From Cladophialophora immunda (Eukaryota; Ascomycota; Eurotiomycetes; Chaetothyriales; Herpotrichiellaceae): a stretch of 64,000 nt of DNA. The position numbers were made by a program, and so were the translations under genes. Numbering within the stretch: the stretch's first letter is position 1; each line of letters starts with the position of its first letter. This document shows positions 23,982 to 35,899 of this stretch, one piece after another. The DNA lies in NCBI RefSeq assembly GCF_000835495.1, contig NW_015622545.1, forward strand, positions 3,240,777 to 3,304,776, written 5' to 3'. The notes under the pieces are model-generated. The model was given only the letters and a program-made list of their open reading frames with translations. It was not told the DNA's origin and ran no database searches.

Positions 23982-25046
23982 TCAGATATCCTGTAACAAG
24001 AGCCCGCCAGCTTTACGATCAAACTCAATCAGCTCTCGCATACCAGACACTGCTATCATATCCCGTGGGCCTGGGACGTCTCTATCCGCATCGCCTGTTT
24101 CCTTCAGCCTTTTCAATGCTGCTGAGACATATTTGAAGGTGGGAGCCAGACAGGCTCCGGGATATATGATGATTTTAATTCCCAATTCTTGCGCCTCGGT
24201 TACCGTGAGATGAGGCGTTGAGGATCCTTGAACCATGCCATACAGCACCGGTACAGGGGAGAGCACCTCACACAGTCTTCTGACTTGCTCTCTTGTTTGG
24301 ATGGCTTCAAGCATGGCCACATCGGCGCCGACTTCAACGGCTTTCTTCAGCCTCAACAGTGCAGCTTCAAACCCGAGCTCATGCAAAGAGTCTGTCCTGG
24401 CAATGATGACAATGTCGGATCGGACGATTTTGCGCATCTCAGTGGCGGCTCGAATGCGGGATAGGAAGATCTCTTCTGAAACAAGTTCTTTCTGGTTAAG
24501 GTGTCCGCAACGTTTATTCACAACCTGGTCCTCCAGATGCAACGCGGCAACCCCTGCACGGCAATACTGTTCGACAGTCCGGCCTACCATTATCGGACCT
24601 GTGAACCCTAAGTGTCATTGCTCAAGACAAGGGCGGAGGAGCCGGGTCACGCACCTCCGTATCCAGTATCGGCATCTGCTATGACTGGGATGTCGCGATG
24701 GATGTTCGCTATCATTTCTGCATTCTCCTTCATGTCGTTCAAGGTTGCAAGACCAAGATCTGGGGTCCCGACTCGCGATACGCTTGTTCCTGCACCGGTC
24801 TGCCGCCTTTCGTGTCAGTTCAGCCATTCTGATATCAGTTCGCATGCTGCTGACCATGTACAAGCATTCAAATCCCGCATGCAGGGCCAATCTTGTCGAC
24901 AAACCATCATATACACCAGGACAAACAACTATCTTTGCTGGGTCGGCCAACATCGATCTTAATTTTGCGGCCGCGTTTGGCAGGGGATTGGTCACGTATT
25001 GGCCGTGAGGCAGGCCATTTTGGACACTAGTACCTGTGCTTTCCAT
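23982..25046 (-). CDS. PEP mutase / isocitrate lyase superfamily C-C lyase
   Basis: Three exons (25046-24855, 24799-24655, 24598-23982), 317 residues. Motifs of the PEPM/ICL barrel are complete: CPGVYDGLSTRLA, TGAGTSVSRVG, PVIADADTGYGG (metal-binding Asp), HLEDQ, and the catalytic loop NKRCGHL whose Cys marks C-C lyases rather than phosphomutases; also IIARTDS. Family members cleave 2-hydroxy acids: 2-methylisocitrate lyase (pyruvate + succinate), 2,3-dimethylmalate lyase (pyruvate + propionate) and oxaloacetate hydrolase. No mitochondrial presequence is obvious. It is divergent from the aconitase-type gene across 470 bp, implying co-regulation and a hydratase-then-lyase route. The exact substrate cannot be read from sequence alone. 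Confidence 0.88.
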
Positions 25047-25516
25047 TTTTTTCTCCTATGGACAAAGACTTCTCTCTTCACAGCAGGTTTCAGAAATGGA
25101 TTGAAAATGTGGGATGCGACTCAAAGGGATGTTCGTATATTCTTCACGATTGTTGTAACCAAGGCTACAAACCAACTTCACACGCACGTACCGATGACTT
25201 TTGCGGCACTAGCCTGTTCGATTCACCGGACATGCCGTAGCTGGTTGATGTTTCGGGTACAAATAATCGGCTAAAGTTCATCAAAGTTCATCTCGCACCG
25301 ACACGCTCCGGCCCATGATACCCAATGATGCAGAGAGCGGAATGAACTCTCGACGCTAAGATGTAGACATGGCATCTATTAGCACTCACCCATCAGCCAA
25401 TCCCGGCGGGAGATAAGAGTTCTTTGATTGTGAATTTGCAAGCACAGGAGTGATGGAAGTTGCATATTAAAGCACAACTTGCCGTCAACAGGCAAAACAC
25501 GAAGGTTATCATCACA
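25047..25516. promoter_or_regulatory. Divergent promoter, lyase / aconitase-type hydratase
   Basis: A 470-bp region. It has a CGG-N5-CCG inverted repeat at 25227-25237 and a tandem AAAGTTCATC repeat at about 25274-25294. The exact 9-mer TCGGTCCGA found elsewhere in the cluster is absent here. Confidence 0.45.
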
Positions 25517-28391
25517 ATGTCAACAATATTAGCCGAAGACTCTCATGCCATGCGAGCGAGCCGCGACATTGACGACACGTGTGAAAAGGTCCTCTCGCTT
25601 CTTAAGGATCTCAGAGGTGTTGAAATCGTCCAAGATGCAGTCTCAGGCAGGTCTACTTGCTACAATGACGGTCTCTATTGTTTGCTTAACTAATTGAGCT
25701 CAAGGGATTCTGACTCACTATTCGAATCTTCTGGGTTTCATAGATTCCTTGAGTCAAATACTCCCATCCATGGGGTACCCCCATGAATCGTCCGCTTTAA
25801 GATACGTTGTGGAAGTATGCACTACTTCTAACGACTTTGGTGGTCTGGGAATTGATACAAAAGCGTCCCTCTCTGACAGTGCAGAAGACGAAGTGGTATT
25901 CTTGGTTTCAGCTTGGTTGCAGGCTCTCAATTCTTCAGACCGAGCCAAATCTGTGCCAAAAATGCTGCCAATCAGGCCACCGGGAAGAAAGCCCATGACA
26001 ATGGCAGAGAAAATTCTCGCCACACATGACACCGAGAGACGAGGTGAGGTGCAACTAGGAGATACCCTGCGTATAGATGTGGACTGGGTGATTGCTTCGG
26101 AGCTGTCTTGGAAGGTATGGCACTGGGTCAATCTCAAAGTCAATCGACGATAACGTGCATACAGGGGATGGAAAGGACGTACGATCTGATGGGAAAGCCT
26201 GGGATTTTCAGAAACGACCGTTTTTGGCTTGCAGGAGATCACAGAGTCCATCCTCGGCTGACCCAGGAGCCGCAAATAAAGGCGTTGATGGACGCCAGTG
26301 TGAGAGCGAAAAAAGATTTCAAAATGACCGAATTCCAGGGATTCAACGTAAGTCGCCACCTCTCATCGCTACTGTCGACCATCTGATGATTTCTCCTTCA
26401 GTATACCATTCTGCATACGGAATTCTTTCGTGAACGCGCACAACCAGGGATGCTAGTGATTGGTTCTGATTCTCATACATGTTCTGCAGGTGCCATTGGT
26501 TGTCTGGCGATCGGTTTGGGAGGAGCAGACGTGACGGTGCCACTCATTACAGGCGAAACTTGGATAAAAGTTCCCGAGATTGTTAATCTGCGTTTTATTA
26601 ACAGACCACCCCGCGGGATTGGAGGGAAGGATACAATCCTATATATCCTCAAAGAGTTTAAGAGGAACACAATTGCTGCGGATAGGATTGTCGAGTTCAC
26701 AGGTCCAGGCTTGAAGTATCTTTCCCTTGATGCTCGCTTTGCAATCGCTAATATGACAACGGTAGGTCTCCTTCAGCCTTTAAATTACTTGGATCCGCTG
26801 ATGATGAATTGCATTTAGGAGCTCGGGGGGGTGACTGGGATTTTTGAGGCTGATCAACGGACATTTGACTTCGTCAATCGCCGACATATGAAGAGATATA
26901 AGAACGATTCGAACTATTTCCGAGCAGATCTAGATGCAAACTATTGCAAGATCTTCGAGATCGATCTCGCGAAAGTAGAAGCTTTTGTGGCGAGATTTCC
27001 GTCACCAGACAATGTCGTTCCTATTCAAGACATCGCCGGCATGAAGTTGGAAGGGTGCTTTATCGGTGCGTGTACGACTGCAGAAGAAGATCTCATCATT
27101 GGTGCGATGGTATTGGAGGAAGGAATGAAACAAGGAATGGTACCCGTGAAGGGAAGGAGACTGGTGATTCCAGGATCCAGGCCCATTCGACATAAGCTGG
27201 ACAAACTTGGCTTTACCGAAATCTATCAGGCGGCTGGTTTTGAAGTCGGTGTTCCAGGCTGCAGTATGTGCGTTGGCACAGGTGTTGATCGAGCAGGCGA
27301 AGGAGAAATGTGGTTGTCTTCGCAAAATCGGAATTTCAAGAATCGTATGGGAAAGGGTGAGTGCTAATCTAGCTCTCCGAAAGCCAGTTCTCACCATCTC
27401 TTGAACAAATAGGATCTGTTGCGAATCTCGCATCTGCAGCCACCGTGGCGGCATCTTCATTCAAAATGGAAGTCACAAACCCGCAATATCTGCTAGAACG
27501 ACTGGACGAAGCGCGATTGACTCAATATCTGGGATATGACCCTTTGATTGATCGGATTCCAGTTAGCATAGGAAGCCCGAGCTTTATGGAACCAGGCGGG
27601 TCAAGCACAGCTACAACACACGAAATTGCCGGTCCAATTGTAAGAAAGTCCACAGCGATGAAGACAGCCAGGCCGTCAGATGAGGCGAAGCCTAGCACGA
27701 TCATTTCGGGGAAGGTCTTCAAACTTGGGGATTTTATTGACACGGATGCAGTACGTCAGAGGCTATGGACCAGCCTCCCTCCATTCTACGGGAAACTGAC
27801 ATAAGTGTATAGATTGCTCCTTCGCAGTTCGCGATGAGTTCCAAAACCCAGGCCGATTTTGGGCTACACTGCATGGAGCTCTTCATGCCAGAATTCAGAC
27901 AATTGGTGAAAGATGGACTGAATGTAATTGTAGCTGGAGAATCTTTTGGCTGCGGCTCGTCGCGCGAAGCTGCCGTCACCTGTCTATTGGGTGAGCCATC
28001 TTTTCCCCACTACTTGAAAGCAAAAAATACTGACAAGAGACCACAACTAGGGGCCGGAATTCATTGTGTGATTGCAAAGTCGTTTTCTTTCATTTATGCC
28101 CGCAATCAGCCGAATCTGGGTCTTTTGGGCTTTACCATCACAGACAAAGACTTCCACGAATTGGCACAGCAAGGCGCGGAGATCAATATAAACCTGTCGG
28201 CCAGAGAGGTTATGATTCAAGGCAAAAGGTTTCCGTTCAAACTCAGTGAAATGGAGAAACAACTGATTGCTGTTGGAGGAATTACGTCGGCTTTCCAAGA
28301 ATTTGGAAAGCGACTGTTCGAGCGCATGTGTTCTGGCCAACCGACTGTGGCTCGACAGAGACCACAGGACGAAAGACGCGAACTTTTTTAA
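25517..28391 (+). CDS. Fused aconitase-family hydratase (LeuC+LeuD type) with N-terminal extension
   Basis: Eight exons, introns 25671-25743, 26115-26164, 26348-26401, 26762-26818, 27357-27412, 27751-27812 and 27991-28050; 820 residues. Domains 1-3 contain [21 protein letters not shown] (from about 257) and the 4Fe-4S cysteines in GACTTAEED (about 441) and GCSMC (about 504 and 507). The swivel domain carries [13 protein letters not shown] (about 690). It is closer in style to isopropylmalate dehydratase/homoaconitase than to mitochondrial aconitase. Residues 1-140 are an extra N-terminal segment with no recognised fold. Known relatives isomerise or hydrate citrate, isopropylmalate, methylcitrate or dimethylmaleate. 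The divergent lyase gene suggests the product is cleaved next. The first intron (donor GTCTCT) is the weakest join. Confidence 0.85.
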
Positions 28392-29017
28392 CCCAAGGCA
28401 ATGAAGATTTGACTAATGATAAAATCTTGAATTGTGATATGTCAGCCGGAATGCTCATCTGAGATATTGAATGCTCCTTACTCCTGGTGCCTATTAGGCA
28501 AGGTGGTGCAGTCATGACGCCTGCATTGTTACCTACACCAAACCAGCCCTGTGGTGCCCATTACCACATCTCCTTGCGTAAGATGATGTCTATATAATGC
28601 AGATAGTCCTCCTGGTAGCCATGCTCTTCAGAGCCATCAATGACAATCATTTGCATGCATACTGTACGACATGATACCTCAACCTCCAAGGGTCATCACA
28701 CATCTACATTGTTCTAACGCTAGAAACGATTTGGAATAATTGAATTCAGTCTCTGTTCATATGGCAGTGCCAATTTCAGCGAAGCCACTCTCGGTACTCG
28801 CAAGATTCTTCGGACGGGCTCCATCTCGGCCCAGAGCGGAATGTTATGATTTCGGTCCGAGTTTATCTAGGAGGTATGTACCCATTTGCTAGTATGCTAT
28901 TGTGGGGACTCCAGGATTGTTGACGTTCATGGTTAAGGATTTTATCGATAAAATGAAGGCAAAGGAGGGAGATTGACTGTTATTCCACGCTACGCATTTC
29001 AGCTTCTTTGCTCCAAG
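28392..29017. promoter_or_regulatory. Upstream region of enoyl-CoA hydratase gene
   Basis: A 626-bp region following the aconitase-type gene. It contains TCGGTCCGA at 28852-28860, about 160 bp before the next ATG, and no supported gene. Confidence 0.5.
28852..28860. promoter_or_regulatory. Candidate Zn2Cys6 operator TCGGTCCGA
   Basis: Second exact copy of the cluster 9-mer, 158-166 bp upstream of the enoyl-CoA hydratase ATG, a typical distance for a fungal activator site. Confidence 0.55.
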
Positions 29018-30074
29018 ATGGTGGATCACACTTTCAAATATTTTACATTCACTACTCCTCAGGAATGGATTGGACACGTGGAGATTAATAGGCCCGAAAC
29101 GTTGAATGCTTTCTTTGAAGAGTAAGACCTTGTGATATGGTTCACATCTGAAAAATATTATACATTTTCGCCCTTCGAGATTAAACTAACACGGATATAG
29201 CATGTTGCACGAGCTCCGAGACATCTTCAAGTGGCTGTCCAGCGACGCTGACACCCGTGTTGTTATTCTTTCCGGTGCAGGACCTCGAGCGTTTTCGACA
29301 GGAATAGATGTCAAAAGGCCTTCTGCAAAAGTCGTGATACGGAACGGAGAGATACAAGACCCTGCAAGGAGGGCGAGGCAGATCAGGAGACATGTCATGG
29401 ATGTCCAAGACTGTGTCAGTTCCATTGAATGCTGCGAAAAGCGTATGTCACAATCAAATGCTTGCAGTGTATGAAATTGCTCAAAGGGGGCCCTCAGGCT
29501 AACTGGCACAATCAAAATTGGAAGCTGTGATATGCATCATGCACGGCTACACTCTGGGACTAGCCATCGATATCTCAGCCAGCGCCGACATACGGATATG
29601 CACTAAAGACGCAATCTTCTCTGTCAAAGAGGTCGATTTGGGTCTTGCTGCAGATGCTGGGGCTCTTCAACGGCTGCCCAGCATTGTTGGCTCCTTATCT
29701 TGGGTCAAAGATGTCTGTTATACTGGGAGAAGATTCGGCGCCGAAGAGGCATTGAGCGTGGGATACGTCAGCTCCATTTCAAAAGACAAACAAAGTGCCA
29801 CCCAAGAGGCCATTAAATTGGCCGCAAATATCGCTAGCAAAAGTCAGATTGCTGTACTGGGCACGAAAGAGTTGCTTAATTATGGCACGAATCATGACGC
29901 TTCAAATGGTAAGACTCTAAAATCTCAGGCAGCAATGGCGCCTCGGTACTAAATTGTTTTACAGGCCTTAGATACACTTCTCTATGGAGCGGTGCGATGC
30001 TTCAAACCAGGGATATATCCTCTGCCGTCAACGCAATGAAGCATAGGAAGAAGGCGACATTTGCGAACTTGTAA
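29018..30074 (+). CDS. Enoyl-CoA hydratase/isomerase family protein
   Basis: Four exons (introns 29122-29200, 29443-29524, 29909-29964), 279 residues, a normal crotonase length. Crotonase features: VEINRPETLNAF, the oxyanion-hole segment GAGPRAFSTGIDVKR, KPVICIMHGYTLGLAIDI, and SVKEVDLGLAADAGALQRLP with an acidic residue at the second catalytic position, resembling dienoyl-CoA isomerase-type members. No clear C-terminal PTS1 (ends ATFANL; a degenerate NL at most). Crotonases hydrate or isomerise unsaturated acyl-CoAs in beta-oxidation and related routes. In this cluster it probably works downstream of the acyl-CoA synthetase at 33169. Start chosen at ATG 29018, directly before the family's first strand. 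Confidence 0.88.
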
Positions 30075-30530
30075 ATTCCCATGGTTTCTCAAGCGAATGG
30101 GCCACCCGATCGCACCCTTATGGCAATATTCTTCAGTGCATCGAACCGCAACGATTATATTATATATGACTTGAAGGGAAAAGCGATCCTACTTGTCTAA
30201 TCCGCCTTTTTTTTTTCAACTCTCCGACGTTTACCAAGTGTCTCGTTCGCTTTCGAGGCGAGAAGACCTTACTCTTGAGTAGAGCGAGCCGGTACATTTT
30301 CTGCCATGTACCATTCGTAATCTGATCAGTTTCACTATAAATCTAACTCAACGAGCTATCATGATACTGCGCGATACGACTCCTGATAGGTCGGTGGGCG
30401 ACTCGCTTGTAATGTATGACATAGGCTACTTCGTTCAAGGAAGTCGATGAGATATTTTCTGTTTCACAGGTGTGGTAGTCGGAAGTGAGGATATATTTGC
30501 CCCAAAAAGTAATCTCCCACCACCACAGTC
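30075..30530. other. Intergenic between convergent genes
   Basis: About 456 bp between the crotonase and transporter stop codons. Only 3' UTRs expected; a short poly-T run at about 30207 is the only notable feature. Confidence 0.5.
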
Positions 30531-32291
30531 TCACAGAATGTATCGAAAGGCAATGTGATCATCGTAAACCTCCTCCAGCGATTTTTCCATATGAGGGTGA
30601 ATCTCGTTTCTTGACGCGTATTCCGCTTTGACACGCTCTTTGCCACGGTTCTTGATTCGCATGATGGCTTGAGCCGTAACTGTGAGAATCAGACCAGTTA
30701 CGAGGAGGGCCAAGACAATGCAATGTCCCTCAATGTAGCGAGGTGACTTTTTATAGATCTGCGTCCCGATCATGGATAGGCATTGGCTGAAAACCTGTGA
30801 AATGGCGTACACGGTCGCACGTTTGGTGTAGCCGGCAATATTGATTCCCACCCAAGCAACAAGCAGAACCACCGAAGGAAAGACCCCGCTGGATACGAGA
30901 CAAGTGCCGAAGATCAGAACCGGAACATTCGTGACTGTAAGCAGGATGATGTACCCAACGCAGGAAAGACCAAGGGTTCCCATAAGAAAGTATCCTTTCA
31001 GGCCTGTGCGATCTGAGAGGATGTTGACAACAATCATCGTGGCTGTTGCACATGCGTATGGAATGACTGAGAAGAGTTGTGTATTAACTGCCTAACAATC
31101 AGTTCTGTCGGCGGAGGCATTACTGTAGATGGCAACGAACGTGGGGAGAATCCGAACGCCCTGATGAAGCTGGGAAGGAAAGAACTGAGCGATGCCACTC
31201 CTAAACCCAAAGACCCAGTAATGAGGCTGAATAAGTAGAGCCGAGCGTCTTTGAAGGCGATCAAAATCTGCCGAGGTTGAACCTTTGATTCAGGAGTATT
31301 GTAGACTGTGTCGTGTTAGTTGACGTAAATTAAGGCTGCTTTGATGATGTACCCAGCGAACGATCGATAGCCAACGCTACTTCTTTGTCCGTGAAAGGGA
31401 ATTTCTTTTTGTTCTTCATTTGGTCTGGAAAGCCGGGAAGGATGATCCAAACTAGGAGGCCCAGACCTACAGCTATCGCTCCTTCGATGATGAACAGCCA
31501 CTGCCACCCGGCTTTCCCGTGCACCCCAGTCAGATTCTTTTCAACTCCATAGGCCAACAGACCACTAAAGGAGCCAGATATTGTCGCAGCGGAGTAATAA
31601 ACAGCTTTTTGCCGGTCAGCAACATCTTCATACACTAGAACAAAGTCAGATAAATAACTTACCTCCCCGAGTGGCAACCTCATCTCTTTTGTACCACACA
31701 TTAGTATATAGGACCAGGCTCTGAATAAAGGCCTCCGAGGCTCCAATCAGAACACGAACCCCGGCGATTGTCTTCCAGTTACGGGCAGCGGACATTACGA
31801 AGACACATACGCCCAAAAGAATGCTGGCGCCACCAAGTTGGCGGTGTGGTCCTATCACACGCAGAAGTAGGTTGGCTGGCAGCATGAAAACACAATATCC
31901 GACAACTTGGAAAATCAGCATCGGCACGGCGAAAAAGATTCTTATTGAGGAAGGTTGACTAACAAAACAGCATCAGACAGTTGTAGAATTGGCCATCGGT
32001 CATTCTCAAATCCTTTTGCAGCGTCATGATTCGAGCGTTGCCCAAGTTGTTTCTGTCCTGTTCAATGTCACCAATTAGTGGAGGCTCTGGAGTCCAAAAA
32101 GGTACGCTCACAAGATATGCAACCAAAAAACTTGTTGCAAGCATTGGCAGAATGAAGAAATCCATTTTCCGCACAAGTAGCCGTTCAGCTCGCGATTTGC
32201 CGGGAGTTCCGCTGTTTGTCTGCTCTGAAGGATCGGTGACGGAAGCATCATCAGATTGGTCAACCTGAATTTCCTTGTTCTGCTCAGACAT
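30531..32291 (-). CDS. MFS transporter, allantoate permease (Dal5/anion:cation symporter) family
   Basis: Six exons; introns 32058-32111, 31906-31963, 31605-31662, 31306-31352 and 31088-31140; 496 residues, about 12 membrane segments. Family markers: RKMDFFILPMLATSFLVAYL|DRNNLGNAR at the first splice, FVGYCVFMLPANLLLR, a central YSAATISGSFSGLLAYG and WQWLFIIEG. The first intron has no stop and is a multiple of three, so it could be misread as coding. The Dal5 family takes up small organic anions such as allantoate, pantothenate, nicotinate and other carboxylates at the plasma membrane. It is divergent from the acyl-CoA synthetase; its upstream region carries two tandem cluster 9-mers. Likely imports the cluster's carboxylate substrate (inference). 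Confidence 0.88.
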
Positions 32292-33168
32292 GGGGGGAGA
32301 ACGAGACCGTCTGTGTTAGCTGTATCTTTTCTGTTGCTGGAGTTTCTAAGTCGAATCCGAATAGCAACAGGGTAAAGATGAATGAACGGGGAAGTGAGAC
32401 CGGTTTTTTTTCTTCCTAAACAAGGCTTCCAATGACTGATTAAGTTATAGAGATGAAATCCTAGCTTTATGGAGAATACGGGGAAATTATCTGGGGAACA
32501 AGAGATCCCTCGGGCTAGGAGGCGCCTTCAGGTGTCGACCGGTCCGTAACTTTTAGTGCAATTAATCTTGCAGCAATTTGCATCGGTCCCAACTCAGCAA
32601 GCCCTGTCAACTCTGTTGAAATCTTGCGGTAGGCTAATGGTAGAGAAAGTACTACTCCTGAAGACCGGGGCGCCGTAAATGTGTGACACGTCTTTCGGTG
32701 CGCGTCTCGTACACTTTTATCTATAACCTACCTATGCTAAATTATCTAGAATATTAACTGCTTCCGAGAGCTTTTATGGAGGGAGTCGATGAGGACCACC
32801 GCAAGGTAATAAATCTGCATTTGGACATTGCGACTCCTCTGCATAGCAAGTCTGAAGAGGAAAATGGTCTCCAGTATCTGTGAGTAGAAGCTACAGGGTT
32901 AACCTCTTCTGTTTCCATGCTACTCGGTCCGAGTCGGTCCGAAATTGATCTGCCGCAATACCCGATCGGGTCAATGAATCGACCCAAGAGCCGATGGAAA
33001 GATGTTGCAGAGCAGGTGGGATGGATTCGCATGAAGAACCAGCTGGCTGTGAACGGGGTTGCGTGCATTACTTGCGGCTCAATGCTTCACTTAAGTCGGA
33101 CTATGGCATTCATGCTAGAGAATCCGACAATTACTCCATGCCCTACTGCAAAGTTCTCCCCATAACAC
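32292..33168. promoter_or_regulatory. Divergent promoter, MFS transporter / acyl-CoA synthetase
   Basis: An 877-bp region with two exact TCGGTCCGA copies at 32924-32932 and 32934-32942 and a related CCGGTCCGT at 32539-32547. No supported gene. Confidence 0.55.
32924..32942. promoter_or_regulatory. Tandem candidate operators, two TCGGTCCGA copies
   Basis: Two exact 9-mers with starts 10 bp apart, about one helical turn, 227-245 bp upstream of the acyl-CoA synthetase ATG and about 635 bp upstream of the transporter ATG. The helical phasing is suggestive of cooperative dimer binding. Confidence 0.6.
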
Positions 33169-35243
33169 ATGTCCAGCGGCTTTGACGAGGACCGATTCAC
33201 GATGTTTCTAGCGGCGACTGCTGCCGCAACAGGTGGTGCGGCTATTGCAGCATATGTAGATGCCAAACTTGATATCACAAAGGACCTTCAATCAATATTA
33301 ATCCAAAAAACAGTGGAGAGGAAATGGAAAAGAGCAGGTAAGTCGAAGTCAGAATGTGAATGTATTTTCATGCTGATCTCGATTCCCTCTGTGTAGTCAC
33401 AAAGAAGAAGAAAAGCCTTTGGTATCTTTTCGAGTTCGAGGCTCGGCTACATCCTGTGAAGGAGTGCATATGGTCTGAAGCCGGCTCTTATACTTGGGCC
33501 GAAGTCCATCAGCAAAGCTGCCGCTATGCCAACTGGTTTCTCTCACAAGGAATAGCCTCGGGACAGTTGGTGGCTTTGTACCTGCAAAATTGCCCAGAAT
33601 TCATTTTCGCCTGGTTAGGCCTCTGGGCCATTGGTTGTGCGCCGGCAATGATCAACTACAACCTCTCGGGAGATGCGTTACTGCATTGCTTACGGCTGGC
33701 CGAAGCTCCTCTTATTCTGGTCGACTCAGAGTTCCCAAAGCGCGTACTTGAGCATAGAGAAATTCTAGAATGCGAACTAGGATCTAAGATCGTCACTCTT
33801 GATCAGGAAGTCAAAGATGAGATTTCGAGAGAGGTTACAGATAGGCCAGGCGACAAATACAGAGATAATGTGAATGGCACAGATGCAAACAGCCTCATCT
33901 TCACCAGGTAGGTGGTATTTGGTACAACACTTACAGACCTCTACTGATGCTTTGTCAATAGTGGAACTACAGGTCGACCCAAAGCCTGTCCTCATCCAGT
34001 TTTGAAGGGGTTTGTATCTGGTTCAGTGGCAGGTCGAAATATAGGGCTTACGACTGACACGCGCTTGTACAATTGTATGCCCTTATATCACGCAACTGGC
34101 GGCCAGATCAGCATGATGTGCATGATGGGAGGTCTTTCTCTGTGCCTTGGAAAGAAATTTAGTGCCTCAGGGTTCTGGAACGATGTCAGGAAGTCACAAG
34201 CAACGTGCATAACCTATGTCGGGGAGACGGCACGATACCTGCTCGCTATGCCACCAAGCCCGCTAGATAAGCAGCACAGAGTGCAATGTATGATCGGGAA
34301 TGGGCTGAGACCAGATGTCTGGGTCAAGTTTCGCGAGAGGTTTGGAGTTCAAGACGTTGCAGAATTCTTTAGCAGTTCAGAAGGGGTATTCGGACTCCTG
34401 AATCACTGCAAAGGTATAGATCCCCGAACTAAATCCTCAAGGAGCTGCAATCCAAGGACTAATTCATTTTCGAATACAGGTGACTATCTTTTAGGCGCGG
34501 TGGGTCACCACGGCGCCCTTTTGCGCTTTATGTTTCGGAATGTCTACGTCCCAGTCGAAATCAACCCTGCATCGAACGAGCTTCTGCGGGATCCACGCAC
34601 TGGTTTTGCAAAACGCCGATCATACGATGAAGGCGGCGAGATCATTGTTGCTGTTTCTTCGGTCGCCGCTTTTGCAGGCTACTACAAAAACCCGGAAGCT
34701 ACTGCTAAAAAATTCGAGCGAGACGTTTTTAGAACCGGAGACCTCTGGTATCGTACGGGCGACGCTCTCCGACGAACCACCGATGGCCGTTGGTACTTTC
34801 TCGACCGTTTAGGTGACACGTTCCGATGGAAAAGCGAAAATGTAAGCACGGCAGAGGTTGCTGGAGTGCTAGAAAAGTTCCCCGGAATTGCAGAAGCATG
34901 TGTATACGGTGTTGAAGTGCCCGGCCACGAAGGACGTGCTGGCTGTGCAGCGCTTCTCATCGATCACACTGGGCAAGCATCGTTTGATTTCGAAGCGTTA
35001 CTGAAACATGCAAAAAGATTTCTACCAAGTTATGCGGTTCCGGTCTTTCTGAGGTTGGTCAAGGAAATGCCACATATTCACAACAACAAGCAAAACAAGG
35101 GTTTATTAAGACAGGGAGGTATAAACCCGACAGAAGCTCAGAATACCGATGTGCTATTATGGCTTGGACCTGGCAGAGAATGTTACATTCCCTTCAGGAA
35201 CGAGAACTGGGAAGCTTTAAATCGAGGGACGGCAAAATTATAG
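33169..35243 (+). CDS. Acyl-CoA synthetase, FATP / very-long-chain type
   Basis: Four exons (introns 33338-33396, 33908-33961, 34414-34479), 631 residues. An N-terminal hydrophobic segment (FLAATAAATGGAAIAAYV) fits a membrane anchor. The AMP-binding P-loop SGTTGRPK (about 227) is formed across intron 2, followed by YNCMPLYHATGG, an RTGDL-like block, and the FATP/VLACS signature DRLGDTFRWKSENVSTAEV. The intron at 34414-34479 has no stop and a length divisible by three, but GDY directly after HCKG matches the family. These enzymes activate long or very long fatty acids and some branched or ring-bearing acids to CoA thioesters at the ER, peroxisome or plasma membrane. Here it probably primes the acyl part of the cluster substrate. 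Confidence 0.9.
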
Positions 35244-35899
35244 GTCAATTTGCCATACATTGGTTCAGTGGCCACTCAAGCCTTCGTTCAACCGTGCTAT
35301 AAGATCGGAATGCAGCGAGACTATGACGGCGTGGCTGAAGATGTCAAGGCCACTGCGACTTCTTTTTCTAGAGTAGTAAACTGATCGTCAATCAGACAGT
35401 CTGATCTAACACTTCAAGATGTCTTTCTCCACCAACAAACGACAGGCTCTCCGATGTACTGGTCCAAGCTCTTCAAGATGCCTTTTCGACGCTGCCAGGC
35501 TCCCGCCCGGATAAGCAAACTCTTCTCTGGCAATCAATATTATCATCTAACAAACACCCCCCGACAGTACAAGCTAGAGGAATCCTTCTTAACGGCACCT
35601 TCGCACCGACATTCGAAGTTGGCTATTTGAGCTCAACACCACACTTCGATTTTTCTTCGTGCTTCGCGCGCTCAAGCCATCATCTCCTCGTGGTCACTTC
35701 TCGGCTTCGAACTTTTATTGCAGGATCCGGAAGTGAACGGTCGGTCTATTATGAGCTAAAGGAGACTCTAGACTTCGGCTGGTGACCACTAGCCACCTGT
35801 GATTCAGGACACCAGTTTAACTCTGACAACGCCCGTTCATTTGTGCTTTCGTCGACCAGCCTTGCGGGGTTATGGCGATTTGCCTCCCCTTGCCTTCGG
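35244..35899. other. Intergenic between convergent genes
   Basis: About 656 bp after the acyl-CoA synthetase. No domain-bearing frame seen. Confidence 0.4.

Noticed and set aside
25227..25237. CGG-N5-CCG as the cluster operator
   Set aside because: Only one copy was noticed and the spacing differs from the four exact TCGGTCCGA sites; kept as a note only.
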